From contig NZ_CP193934.1 of the NCBI RefSeq assembly GCF_050859505.1, positions 2,852,001 to 2,916,000 on the forward strand: a DNA stretch of 64,000 bases, read 5' to 3'. Numbering within the stretch: the stretch's first letter is position 1; every line of letters begins with the position of its first letter. The notes under the pieces were generated by a model. The model made no database searches and had not been told where the DNA came from. It saw only the letters and a program-made list of their open reading frames with translations. Shown here one piece after another: positions 35,896-44,210 of this stretch. The position numbers were made by a program, and so were the translations under genes. This DNA comes from Marinirhabdus sp050859505. Its GTDB lineage: Bacteria > Bacteroidota > Bacteroidia > Flavobacteriales > Flavobacteriaceae.

Positions 35896-36387
35896 TCGAT
35901 TTTTGCCAACACCGAAGATGTTGCACTTCAAAAAGAGTTCGAAAATAGTACTGCTGCAGTGTTAACAAAAAAAGGGATTTCTCCTATAAAAATGCACGAA
36001 ATATTTCCTCTTGTTAAATATAAAAAAGAGCTTACAAATAAAGAGATTGATAAATTTGTTTTAGAATGTAAAGAGAAAAACATAGACCGAATTCTTTTCG
36101 CTTCACAAAAATCAACTTCGGTAGATACTATACGTACAAAATCGCTTCACAACTATATGAACTCTTTAGAACCTCTAAAATTAGACAGCAACCGTGATGA
36201 CAATCTTGAATATGACACTAAAGAAATAATGACTTACATTATAGAAGCAGCCGTGTATGATATTGGCACCACAACACAGGACAAGCCCATTGCAACAACT
36301 ACCCTAACGGCAAGTAATCCAAATTCTGTAGATGTTATAAAAAAACATTTCCTGAAAGCTGTAGTGAAACTTTTTGACACTAATTAA
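35896..36387 (+). pseudogene. 5'-truncated hypothetical protein gene
   Basis: The open frame runs from the TAG at 35893 to the TAA at 36387 and has protein-like character from its first codons (IFANTEDVALQKEFENSTAA, then VLTKKGISPIKMHEIFPLVK). There is no credible start; a GTG at 35959 would begin in the middle of what looks like a globular domain. A signal peptide and first strand are absent. I read it as a gene whose 5' end was lost when it was joined to the DUF3179 region. No family is recognised with confidence; the layout recalls small flavobacterial lipoproteins that process short-lived peptides or stress signals. Confidence 0.5.
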
Positions 36388-36447
36388 TGGCTATACAAGG
36401 GCATCATCTTATCGTGAGATTGAACTTATTGTTAAATAAAGTTATAG

Positions 36448-37497
36448 CTAAATTTTAATTTTTGAAAGTTCTTCCAACTGCGCCAATTTGAGTTTCCACA
36501 TTTTTGATACCTTTCTCAGAATGGTGTTTTTCATAAAGGCACCAACGGTTGAAAAAGTGATATATATATTTAAAACAACTTTGGTGGTGTCTTGATCTAT
36601 TTTATAAAGCTTAATAAGATATGAGAATGACTTTGTAAATAGCATTTCTTTGGTTTTTTCACCATAGTTTAAACTACCAGAAGATGGTTGGCTTATGGTT
36701 TCAAATTTCAAATTACCTAAATTTAAAACACAGTTGTGTTCTGTGCCTACACGATTTATTTTATTAGCATCATATTCTATACTTTTTATCTCTTTATCCC
36801 AAAGATGCCTGTATTTAAGTTCACTTAAATATGTATAAATATCTTGTGCATTGGCATTGAATTCTTTTTCAATTGAAACGACTGGTTTTTCGATTTGTTT
36901 GTCTAAAAAAGTGTTTTCAATTTTAATTGTATCATTTACAGTCTCTAAATTCTTATAAAAAAAATTGATGCTTTTCAAATCGTGAATTTCTTTTTTTTTG
37001 TTCCAGTCTTCACCTATGTCATCCCTATATAATTCATAAATAGAATTGGTAAATAATATATACTCATTTGAAGGGATAGTGTTTTTTATTAACCTATGGA
37101 TTTTTATCACTTCACTACCATAGGGTTTTACAATATGCCTAACTGTAATAAAATTTAAACCTCCAAAATGCACAAAAAACTTTAGCTTTAAATTTGTGGT
37201 TGTCATACAGGAACCGCAATTACAAATTCGCATAGAATCATAACTTTGAGTGTGTTTATGAAATGCTTCGTGCATAGTTGTCATTTGTTGTGTCAATTCT
37301 TCATAATTGGGAATATCTGTGGTATACATAAACAAGGCATCTCCTTCAACTTCAACTAATTTTAAATGTATAGTGTTATTATCGAGTAAAATTTCAAGCA
37401 ATTCGGAAATAATATGGATACTATGTTCTACTTCAGTGTTATTTACAAAATCTGTAAATCCACTAATATCTGGCATAAAATAAAGCGCTTTTTCCAT
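36448..37497 (-). CDS. DUF2652 cyclase-like protein with SRPBCC domain
   Basis: A 349-residue protein. Residues 1-200 match DUF2652, a relative of class III nucleotide cyclases; the two metal-binding aspartates are retained at D10 (PDISGFTDF) and D53 (EGDALFMY). A CNCGSC cluster (C92, C94, C97) is unusual and may bind metal. Residues 205-349 resemble an SRPBCC/polyketide-cyclase-like ligand-binding domain (EKEFNANAQDIYTYLSELKY). Whether it makes a cyclic nucleotide is unknown; the substrate-specifying residues of true cyclases are not obvious. Confidence 0.75.
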   Translation of the reverse strand: MEKALYFMPDISGFTDFVNNTEVEHSIHIISELLEILLDNNTIHLKLVEVEGDALFMYTTDIPNYEELTQQMTTMHEAFHKHTQSYDSMRICNCGSCMTTTNLKLKFFVHFGGLNFITVRHIVKPYGSEVIKIHRLIKNTIPSNEYILFTNSIYELYRDDIGEDWNKKKEIHDLKSINFFYKNLETVNDTIKIENTFLDKQIEKPVVSIEKEFNANAQDIYTYLSELKYRHLWDKEIKSIEYDANKINRVGTEHNCVLNLGNLKFETISQPSSGSLNYGEKTKEMLFTKSFSYLIKLYKIDQDTTKVVLNIYITFSTVGAFMKNTILRKVSKMWKLKLAQLEELSKIKI

Positions 37498-37650
37498 AAT
37501 ACATCATTTTTTTATTTCAACTAGGTATAAATAGATGTTTGAACTCGTCTTGAGGTTTTTATATATGGAATTAATTCCACTTTTAGTTGGTTTTAAAAAA
37601 CAAACGTCTTTTTTTGTTTTACTGAAATCGAATTTTGATATATAAAAAAC

Positions 37651-38202
37651 TTATTTTTTCCAGCTTCTGCCTGCAAAAGCAATGTCTACTTCTGGATTCG
37701 TAAGGTGATTTGAGTAGTTACTTAAAGTTTTAACCGCTATTCCGGCAATAATACCAAGCACGTGAATTTCGGTGTAACCTACTGTTAAAAAATCATCTAC
37801 TTCTGCTTGAGAAACCATGCCGCGGTTTGCAGTAAGCGAGCGCGTAAGTTTTGATAATGCTGCTAATTTAGCATCGGGAATTTGTTTATTATCACGAATT
37901 GCGTTTGTGACTTCAGCAGGAACTTTGCTCATCATATCGCCCACAAAACTGTGAGCTGCCATACAGTATTCACAATTATTTTCATAGGCTACTGATAGAA
38001 AAACCACTTCTTGCTCAACAGAATTAAAGCCTGAGTTAACTCTAAACGAATTATATGTGTAGGTATAGGCATCTAATAAAGCAGGGTTATTCCCCATTTT
38101 ATCATACATATTCGGAATAAAACCTAGTGCTTTTTGTGTTTTATCTAAAATTTCTTGAGAACTTGGTGAAATTGTATTGTTTTCTAATTTTAAAAGTGTC
38201 AT
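37651..38202 (-). CDS. Carboxymuconolactone decarboxylase/AhpD-like protein
   Basis: Starting at 38202 (MTLLKLENNTISPSSQEILD) gives 183 residues; the longer frame to 38244 would start inside a terminator hairpin. The AhpD signature is complete: E65-x11-C77-x2-C80-x3-H84 (in NCEYCMAAHS). Proteins with this motif act as peroxidase-linked thiol reductants. It lies at the end of a minus-strand group with YceI and a sigma/anti-sigma pair, consistent with oxidative-stress defence. Confidence 0.88.
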   Translation of the reverse strand: MTLLKLENNTISPSSQEILDKTQKALGFIPNMYDKMGNNPALLDAYTYTYNSFRVNSGFNSVEQEVVFLSVAYENNCEYCMAAHSFVGDMMSKVPAEVTNAIRDNKQIPDAKLAALSKLTRSLTANRGMVSQAEVDDFLTVGYTEIHVLGIIAGIAVKTLSNYSNHLTNPEVDIAFAGRSWKK

Positions 38203-38217
38203 AGTTATTTGATGATT

Positions 38218-38255
38218 ATAAAACAATCTTGATGTAATCATCAAGATTGTTTTAT
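38218..38255 (-). terminator. Terminator after YceI gene
   Basis: ATAAAACAATCTTGATG (38218-38234), loop TAAT, CATCAAGATTGTTTTAT (38239-38255): a perfect 17-bp stem 15 bp after the YceI stop. The symmetric arms could act on both strands. T-rich sequence inside the arm is the only tail. Confidence 0.75.
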
Positions 38256-38269
38256 ATCTGTTTTTTAGA

Positions 38270-38815
38270 TTAATAATGTGCTTCTACAGTAACTTCTACA
38301 GTTTTAGCAATATTTGTGGATGGCTTACCTTTTTCAAAGGCAACTTCATAATCTGCCAAAGTGATATTAAATTTTGAATTAAGGCTGACTTTACCATCTT
38401 GCACAAAAACTATTGCTTTTTCAGTAATAGGCTTTGTAATCCCATTTATTGTTAGTTCTCCGGCTACCACTGCTTCATAAGTTCCATCTTTAGAGAAATT
38501 AATTGCTTCGAGATTAGCTATTTTACCAGTTAATTTTGCTTTTGGATTTGCTTTGGTATCTAAAAATTTTGCACTGTTAAAATGTTTTTGCATTAATGCT
38601 TTTTCAAATTCAAAACTCTGCATTGGCACAGAAAATACAATATCTCCAGATGCAGGATTAATGGTTCCAACAGAAGCATAGTTATTTGCTTCAATATCTT
38701 CAACAGGTGTCGAAGAAAAGAATTTAAAGTGTGTTTTTGTACTCACTTGTTTTTGAGCAGAAACTGTTAGTGAAATAGTCACTAAAGCGATCATTGTTAA
38801 AATTACTTTTTTCAT
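38270..38815 (-). CDS. YceI family periplasmic protein
   Basis: A 181-residue secreted protein (signal MKKVILTMIALVTISLTVSA) with the YceI/lipocalin-like pattern: THFKFFSSTPVEDIEANNY, FSVPMQSFEFEKALMQKHFN, LTGKIANLEAINFSKDGTYE and LTINGITKPI. YceI proteins form a barrel that binds polyisoprenoid or amide lipids. It sits between the OB-fold protein and the AhpD-like gene, all on the minus strand. Confidence 0.9.
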   Translation of the reverse strand: MKKVILTMIALVTISLTVSAQKQVSTKTHFKFFSSTPVEDIEANNYASVGTINPASGDIVFSVPMQSFEFEKALMQKHFNSAKFLDTKANPKAKLTGKIANLEAINFSKDGTYEAVVAGELTINGITKPITEKAIVFVQDGKVSLNSKFNITLADYEVAFEKGKPSTNIAKTVEVTVEAHY

Positions 38816-38850
38816 TTTTCTAAAATTTAAATTAATTATTATTTACTTGT

Positions 38851-39318
38851 TTATTTTGACACGATGTCACATTTATCTATTAGTACGTTTTCATACATTT
38901 CTAAATCAGCGTCGTAGGCTGCACCGGAACGGATTACTCCTTTTATGGTAATCTCGTCACCAATTTTAACTGTATTTGTATGCGCATTAGTTTCATTAGT
39001 GAAGGTTGCGCTAACACCAGCTTTATCTCCAGTTTTTTTGAGAAGTATTACTTTTTGATTGTTAAAATCTTCAGTAATAGCGGCAACAATACCTGTGATT
39101 TCTAAAACTTTAGAATTACCCTCCTCGTTAAGATATTTTGCATTCGCCAGGTTAGCATCTGTGAGATATTCTTTCACGATAGCACTTGCGCTATACCTAA
39201 AATCTGTTTGAGTAGCTTGAACATCTCTGGCTGGCTCATTAAACAGATATAATACTATTCCCACTGCAGCCAATATTCCTGTGAATAGGATAATTAAGAT
39301 TTTCTTTTTTGTAGTCAT
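38851..39318 (-). CDS. OB-fold tRNA_anti-like membrane-anchored protein
   Basis: A 155-residue protein with one N-terminal membrane helix (ILIILFTGILAAVGIVLYLF) and an OB-fold domain (YLNEEGNSKVLEITGIVAAI, then IGDEITIKGVIRSGAA) of the tRNA_anti-like family seen in Bacteroidota. The late Cys (DKCDI) is typical. Its function is unknown; it pairs with YceI proteins in many flavobacteria. Confidence 0.8.
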   Translation of the reverse strand: MTTKKKILIILFTGILAAVGIVLYLFNEPARDVQATQTDFRYSASAIVKEYLTDANLANAKYLNEEGNSKVLEITGIVAAITEDFNNQKVILLKKTGDKAGVSATFTNETNAHTNTVKIGDEITIKGVIRSGAAYDADLEMYENVLIDKCDIVSK

Positions 39319-39449
39319 TAAAAGTTGGTTTTAAAATTTTGCTTAACTGAATGAACAGACTTTGCCTCCACTAATTCCTGACAATTAAATTGAAAATTTT
39401 AATTAAACACTCGTATTTCGTTGATGGACATAAATTTATTGGTACCAAC

Positions 39450-39483
39450 AAAAAAAGGCACCACAATTTCTTGTGATGCCTTT
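39450..39483 (-). terminator. Terminator after anti-sigma gene
   Basis: On the minus strand AAAGGCATCACAA, loop GAAA, TTGTGGTGCCTTT form a 13-bp stem with one mismatch, followed by T residues. It lies 24 bp after the stop of the anti-sigma gene. Confidence 0.8.
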
Positions 39484-39506
39484 AGTACTGCTAACTAACT
39501 ATTAAT

Positions 39507-39761
39507 TTAAGACTTGTTTATTTTATCCATAATGTTTCGTTTTCTTTCTTCAGACGAATCAATACTGCTTTTAGATTTACCACTAAATAGTTTAGCGACT
39601 GCCTTATCTAAAAATTTAGATTGATGCTCATAAGATTTACAGGTTTTACACATAGACGTATGAAAGAATAATTGCACTCTTTCTTTTGATGACAGGGATG
39701 TGAGAAATTTTTTATCAATTAACTCTGTTGTTTTTTTACATGAATTCATCAATTTATCCAT
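39507..39761 (-). CDS. Zinc-type anti-sigma factor
   Basis: Starting at 39761 (MDKLMNSCKKTTELIDKKF) gives 84 residues; an ATG at 39779 is also possible. It carries the ZAS motif H-x3-C-x2-C (FFHTSMCKTC), the mark of zinc-binding anti-sigma factors, with an upstream Cys in NSCKKTTELI. It lacks a membrane helix, so it is a soluble anti-sigma factor. It directly follows the ECF sigma gene. Confidence 0.85.
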   Translation of the reverse strand: MDKLMNSCKKTTELIDKKFLTSLSSKERVQLFFHTSMCKTCKSYEHQSKFLDKAVAKLFSGKSKSSIDSSEERKRNIMDKINKS

Positions 39762-39800
39762 TGTTTTTTTAAATAGCATTTTTTTAATTTTTAAAGCAAA

Positions 39801-40382
39801 TTAGACCCACTTCATTTCTAAGCATTTTTTTAAAACGAGTTTAGCTCTATGAACGATTTGCCAATAATTAGACACAGTAATATTTAAATCCTGACATATC
39901 TCATCAGCTTTTTTATCTGTTAGATATTTTGAGGTTATCGCAAAATTCCATTTTTGAGGTAATTCTTCGATACAAAACTTAAATACATTATTAAATTCTG
40001 GATTGTCAAGTAACTCTTCGTCTTGATTCCATATAGGGTCTATAGAGGTGTTTTTCCAATTTTCGGCTTCATTAAAAAAGTCTTCTGTAATTTCATGAGC
40101 CCTATCTTCTGATAAACTAATAGTTTTTTTGGTAGTTTTTGCGCTTACTCTATAGTAATCAATTATTTTATTATTTAAAATTGAAAATAGCCAGGTTTTA
40201 GGTTTGCTATTTCCTTTAAAAGAATCAAATTTATGATAGGCAGCGAGAAACGTATCCTGCACCAAATCTTCAGCGTTTTCTTTGGAAGATGTTTTATAAT
40301 AAGCCCAAGAAAAAAGAGTATCGCTGTATTGGTTAACCCAATTTTCTATTTCCTTTTTAGGATTTTTATGGATGGTTTGCAT
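39801..40382 (-). CDS. ECF-type RNA polymerase sigma factor
   Basis: A 193-residue sigma-70 family protein. Region 2 is clear (NAEDLVQDTFLAAYHKFDSF, then KPKTWLFSILNNKIIDYYR). Region 4 has ELPQKWNFAITSKYLTDKKA and the helix-turn-helix DEICQDLNITVSNYWQIVHR. The 40-residue insertion between them (about 85-125) is longer than in minimal ECF factors. The downstream gene encodes its ZAS anti-sigma partner. Confidence 0.92.
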   Translation of the reverse strand: MQTIHKNPKKEIENWVNQYSDTLFSWAYYKTSSKENAEDLVQDTFLAAYHKFDSFKGNSKPKTWLFSILNNKIIDYYRVSAKTTKKTISLSEDRAHEITEDFFNEAENWKNTSIDPIWNQDEELLDNPEFNNVFKFCIEELPQKWNFAITSKYLTDKKADEICQDLNITVSNYWQIVHRAKLVLKKCLEMKWV

Positions 40383-40411
40383 GAAAGTCTTTTCTGCAAT
40401 TTAAGAAATTT

Positions 40412-41170
40412 TTAACTATTTAAATTCCAGTTGTAATCTTTAAATTTAATCTTGGCCTTCGGATTGATTGTTTCAGTTGAGTACTTATTTAAAAAATCTA
40501 TAAGGCTTCCATTTTTTTTAAAATCTCCAGAAAACCAATCAAATATTTTTGATATCTCAATTGTATCTTTTGTAATACTATTTTTGGTTTTATCATCAAT
40601 AAAAGAAATTGCCGTATGTTTTAACTGCTTTTCAATATTAGTTTCAGTATAAGCTTCATTCAATAAGTTAGGGCAAGAATAGGAGGCGCAATTAATGGCA
40701 AAATGAATTAAAGGTTCGTTCATTTTCCGTAAAATTTTATGCTCTATTTCCCCTAAACTATACTCCCTGTTTTCTAAAACAATAAATTTTTGATCCCAAG
40801 GATTCTTAATATCCTTAATGCTTTCAATAGGATAATTATCTAAAATTAATTTCACGGTAAATGCATTGTAAGCGTTAATCCAATAAGCCAATGTTACATT
40901 TTTGGACGATGATTCTTTAGGAAGGTTATTTGCCAAAATATCTAAATAAGTTTGTAGTGCTACCCTATCATTATTAAATCCTATATAATCAACTTTCCCT
41001 GTGCTTGAGACATGTTTTTGTAATAATGTATTCCATTCTTGGTGGTCTATTATTGTTGCATTATCACTAATTTCTGAATTGGAACTATACGTTATATCTG
41101 TGACTGTATTTCCATTGTTTGCACAAGATACAAAGGGTATAAATAGTAGTGCTAAAATATATTTTTTCAT
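40412..41170 (-). CDS. DUF547 lipoprotein
   Basis: A 252-residue protein with a lipoprotein signal (LLFIPFVSCANN, Cys 16). The DUF547 pattern is complete: STGKVDYIGFNNDRVALQTY, LAYWINAYNAFTVKLILDNY, SLGEIEHKILRK, the invariant HFAINCASYSCPNL and ISKIFDWFSGDFKK. The family has a cysteine-peptidase-like (transglutaminase-related) fold with Cys and His in the centre; activity has not been defined. It ends 29 bp before the sigma gene and is likely part of its regulon. Confidence 0.9.
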   Translation of the reverse strand: MKKYILALLFIPFVSCANNGNTVTDITYSSNSEISDNATIIDHQEWNTLLQKHVSSTGKVDYIGFNNDRVALQTYLDILANNLPKESSSKNVTLAYWINAYNAFTVKLILDNYPIESIKDIKNPWDQKFIVLENREYSLGEIEHKILRKMNEPLIHFAINCASYSCPNLLNEAYTETNIEKQLKHTAISFIDDKTKNSITKDTIEISKIFDWFSGDFKKNGSLIDFLNKYSTETINPKAKIKFKDYNWNLNS

Positions 41171-41259
41171 TTTATTGTGGTTTTAATGTTCAATAAACTG
41201 ACGCTGTTATTTTGAAATCCTGACAACCAACTGTAAAAACATTAATGTTAGATTCCGTT

Positions 41260-42084
41260 TCATTTGTCAATGTTAAACTGAACGCCAAAAACGATATTTG
41301 CCTGTGCGAATATAAAATCCTGACTTGCAGTATCTTCCGTAAATTTTGTTGTTCTAATATTTGGCATGCCTATGTACCCTGCCTTTAATTCGCCTTGTAT
41401 AAAAAACCAATTAAAAAACGTTGTCTTTACACCTATTAGTCCATTTAATCCATAACCCGATACATGAAATTCGTCATAGCGCTCTTTATTCAATAAGGTA
41501 GTGTTTGTTCTGGGTACTAAAATGCCTACTCCTATTCCGACCATACCATCAATAGCAATTGATGTAGTAGTATTATTAATTAAATTGAAATGTTTTCGAA
41601 TATCAATATTCAAGTAATTTAAGCCATCCGTATGTTCAAATTGCAAAAAATCTTCAATCAGTGTTATCGGCTCATCATTATAACTTCCATCATAAGTTGC
41701 CGAGGAATTGCTAATAGTGCCATCTATTAAAACTTGTTGGTTTTGGACCATTACATATTTCATATGGTCAATACCTATAGAAAAGCTATAATTGTCCTTA
41801 AAATAATAGCCAATTCTAAAATTATATTGTGGTATCGTTGCATTTCCTGGATTTAAATATTTACCGAAACTAAATGGTGTCTGGCGATCTTTTGCTTTAA
41901 CATCACTTAAGGTGAAATTATAATCCTTTCCTTTAAAATTAATATCCGATTTACCATACCAGCTTCTGTTCCAACCCCAGTAAAAATAGAACTCACCCTT
42001 TCTACCAATTGAGTTAAGGATATTTTGAGAAATTCCCAAATTACTAAGGCATAAGAAAAATAAGACAACAATAGTACGCTTCAT
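41260..42084 (-). CDS. Outer-membrane beta-barrel-like protein
   Basis: A 274-residue protein with a signal peptide (VVLFFLCLSNLGISQ) and alternating hydrophobic strands (GEFYFYWGWNRSWYGKSDIN, YNFRIGYYFKDNYSFSIGID, VKTTFFNWFFIQGELKAGYI), ending in NIVFGVQFNIDK, a typical terminal barrel strand. I read it as a small outer-membrane barrel of unknown cargo. No named family can be given. Confidence 0.7.
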   Translation of the reverse strand: MKRTIVVLFFLCLSNLGISQNILNSIGRKGEFYFYWGWNRSWYGKSDINFKGKDYNFTLSDVKAKDRQTPFSFGKYLNPGNATIPQYNFRIGYYFKDNYSFSIGIDHMKYVMVQNQQVLIDGTISNSSATYDGSYNDEPITLIEDFLQFEHTDGLNYLNIDIRKHFNLINNTTTSIAIDGMVGIGVGILVPRTNTTLLNKERYDEFHVSGYGLNGLIGVKTTFFNWFFIQGELKAGYIGMPNIRTTKFTEDTASQDFIFAQANIVFGVQFNIDK

Positions 42085-42140
42085 AACAAAATATGTTTGA
42101 AGCGTATGTCTTACATATTTACCGTACTTACAACCCTATT

Positions 42141-42157
42141 GTCGTGTGAAGTAACTT
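42141..42157. repeat. 17-bp direct repeat upstream of Crp/Fnr gene, copy 1
   Basis: GTCGTGTGAAGTAACTT, identical to 42284-42300. The similarity extends a further 9-10 bases (26-27 positions with two mismatches). The AAGTAACTT end is itself a small palindrome. A regulator or sigma-factor target is plausible. Confidence 0.5.
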
Positions 42158-42283
42158 GTTTAAAAATAAGTTGTTTTTGATACTCATAATAACTAATTCC
42201 GAAAATAGTTTCAAAAATTTTCTTTCGATTTGTCAGGTTTGGATATTACAGCGTCGGTTCCATTATAAGAATATTTTAATTGT

Positions 42284-42300
42284 GTCGTGTGAAGTAACTT
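42284..42300. repeat. 17-bp direct repeat upstream of Crp/Fnr gene, copy 2
   Basis: Second copy of GTCGTGTGAAGTAACTT, 80 bp before the Crp/Fnr start and 143 bp from copy 1. It is in the same orientation. Confidence 0.5.
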
Positions 42301-42380
42301 CTTTGAAAATTTCACTATTTCTCATTATTCTTTTACAGTACTTTTAACCTATACATTATCAACATTTTACAATTTTAGTT

Positions 42381-43040
42381 ATGAATGGATTAACAAAATA
42401 TTGGTTTTTGGAAGATTTCAATCTTTTTAAAAAATTAGGTATGCTAACTATGATGAGAATGTGTGAAATCCTAGAGATGGTAAACATAGATAAAGGAGCT
42501 AGGATTTCCTTAGTTAATAAAAATAAAAAGAGCATTTTCTTTTTGAAAAAAGGGACAGTGAAAATTGTAAATACCTCAAATCAGACTGTAAAGTATGTCG
42601 TAAAACGCGGGAACATATTTGGAGAACTTGTTTTATATGATGAAGAAACTGCAAAAGAGGAAGTCGCCTATGCTCTTGAAGATTGTATTATATGCTATAT
42701 AGAATTTGAGCGCATGGAAGCGCTTATGGAAAGACATAAATCCTTGAAAAACGGAGTACTAAAGATTTACGGATTAAGAATAAAAAAATTAGAGAGAAGA
42801 CTTCAAGATTTAATATACAAGGACAGTCCGCAAAGAATCAAGGACTTTATTATAGATTATTTAGAAGAATTTGGTGAGGAAAATGAAGCAGGAAACCTTG
42901 TTGCAAAAAACCTGTTATCACATAAAGATATTGCGAACCTCACAAATACATCAAGACAAACGGTAAGCAACGTATTAAGTACTATGCGAAAAGATGGTGT
43001 CATTGATTATGACGTTCAATTTATTTCTAACAGTAAATAG
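42381..43040 (+). CDS. Crp/Fnr family transcriptional regulator
   Basis: A 219-residue regulator. The cyclic-nucleotide-binding fold spans about 25-125 (FFLKKGTVKIVNTSNQTVKY, RGNIFGELVLYDEE). The cAMP phosphate-binding Arg is replaced, so cAMP is not certain to be its ligand; no Fnr cysteine cluster is present. The winged helix is near 170-205 (SHKDIANLTNTSRQTVSNVL). It heads the long colinear redox block and lies after a pair of 17-bp repeats, so it is the probable regulator of that block. Confidence 0.88.
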   Translation: MNGLTKYWFLEDFNLFKKLGMLTMMRMCEILEMVNIDKGARISLVNKNKKSIFFLKKGTVKIVNTSNQTVKYVVKRGNIFGELVLYDEETAKEEVAYALEDCIICYIEFERMEALMERHKSLKNGVLKIYGLRIKKLERRLQDLIYKDSPQRIKDFIIDYLEEFGEENEAGNLVAKNLLSHKDIANLTNTSRQTVSNVLSTMRKDGVIDYDVQFISNSK

Positions 43041-43044
43041 TTAA

Positions 43045-43527
43045 ATGAAATCTAAACTTGTTAAAATATGGGAGAAATTTAAAGCACTACTTAAGCAGGG
43101 TTTAACGCCAAAGCAATTAGCCATAAGTATAGTGGTCTCTACGTTAGTTACAATTTTTCCAATGTTTGGAATTAGTACTATAGTTTTAACTGCTATAGCG
43201 CTACCATTGAGACTCAATTTACCAATAATGATTGCCATTAGTTACATTGTTAGTCCAGTACAATATTTAGTCCTGATTCCATTTATCAATCTAGGAGCAA
43301 GTGTTTTTAATACTGAACATTCACTGTTAACTTTTGAAGCTATAAAGGCTAGCTACGATTCAGATTTTTGGATTACTGCGAAGGCATTGTCTTTTGAATT
43401 ACTCTGTGGAACTGTAGGCTGGGCATTAACTGCAATACCATTAGGTGTAGTGCTTTACTTTTTACTAAAAGAGGTTTTAACATACTTTGAAAAGCTTAAA
43501 ACAAAAAATATAGAACACTCGACTTAA
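43045..43527 (+). CDS. DUF2062 membrane protein
   Basis: A 160-residue protein with four hydrophobic segments. It matches DUF2062: LLKQGLTPKQLAISIVVSTL, FPMFGISTIVLTAIALPLRL, NLPIMIAISYIVSPVQYLVL and a late membrane helix. The family is of unknown function, often close to lipid or cell-wall genes. It begins 4 bp after the Crp/Fnr gene and is most likely co-transcribed. Confidence 0.82.
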   Translation: MKSKLVKIWEKFKALLKQGLTPKQLAISIVVSTLVTIFPMFGISTIVLTAIALPLRLNLPIMIAISYIVSPVQYLVLIPFINLGASVFNTEHSLLTFEAIKASYDSDFWITAKALSFELLCGTVGWALTAIPLGVVLYFLLKEVLTYFEKLKTKNIEHST

Positions 43528-43541
43528 AACCAACCATCTAA

Positions 43542-44210
43542 ATGAAACTAACCAAAACATTAGGATATTTAGGACTTATAGCTTCACTTCTTGTAGGATT
43601 TGGAGAGTATTTTCTGCATTATTCACCTCAAATATTAGACTTTGCTGGAAATTATGAGTTTTTCAAATTTGTTTCACTCCAACATTTAACAATTGGTCAT
43701 TTTCTAGCAGTTATAGGATTGCCTTTCTATTTTGCAGGGTATGTTCATATTTACAGAATGCTACGCTCTGGTAGCGAAACCTTAGCAAGCGTAGTTTTAG
43801 CTATTGGTTTTATTGCATTTGCAGTTGGAGGTATTTGGATAGGTTCTCGATCTTCCATAGGAAACATTGTTCACTTAAAGGATTCAATAAATACTGTTAC
43901 ATACCAAACCTTACTGGATCATTATACCAATCATCTAGAAATTCTTGTAAAAGCATTGAGAATTGTAATTGCTACCCTATCGGTAGTATTTAGTATTGCG
44001 ATTATAAAAGGAGGTACTTTTTACAAAAAATGGATGGCCATTTTTAGCCCTATAGTCATTCTTATTCTATTGGTTCTAATAGGAAAAATGGTGCCTTCCA
44101 TTGGCAAACATATGCTCCCCATATTAATGAACGTCACCCATTTTATTCTATTCTCTTTATCACTATATCAACTACATAACCATTCTAAAACCATTCAAAA
44201 TGTTAAGTAA
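43542..44210 (+). CDS. Hypothetical multi-pass membrane protein
   Basis: A 222-residue protein with about seven hydrophobic segments (LGYLGLIASLLVGFGEYFLH, HFLAVIGLPFYFAGYVHIYR, LASVVLAIGFIAFAVGGIWI, IVIATLSVVFSIAIIK, FSPIVILILLVLIGKM). It resembles DUF6796-type proteins, though I am not sure of the family. The end overlaps the CRTAC1 gene by 11 bp. Confidence 0.65.
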   Translation: MKLTKTLGYLGLIASLLVGFGEYFLHYSPQILDFAGNYEFFKFVSLQHLTIGHFLAVIGLPFYFAGYVHIYRMLRSGSETLASVVLAIGFIAFAVGGIWIGSRSSIGNIVHLKDSINTVTYQTLLDHYTNHLEILVKALRIVIATLSVVFSIAIIKGGTFYKKWMAIFSPIVILILLVLIGKMVPSIGKHMLPILMNVTHFILFSLSLYQLHNHSKTIQNVK

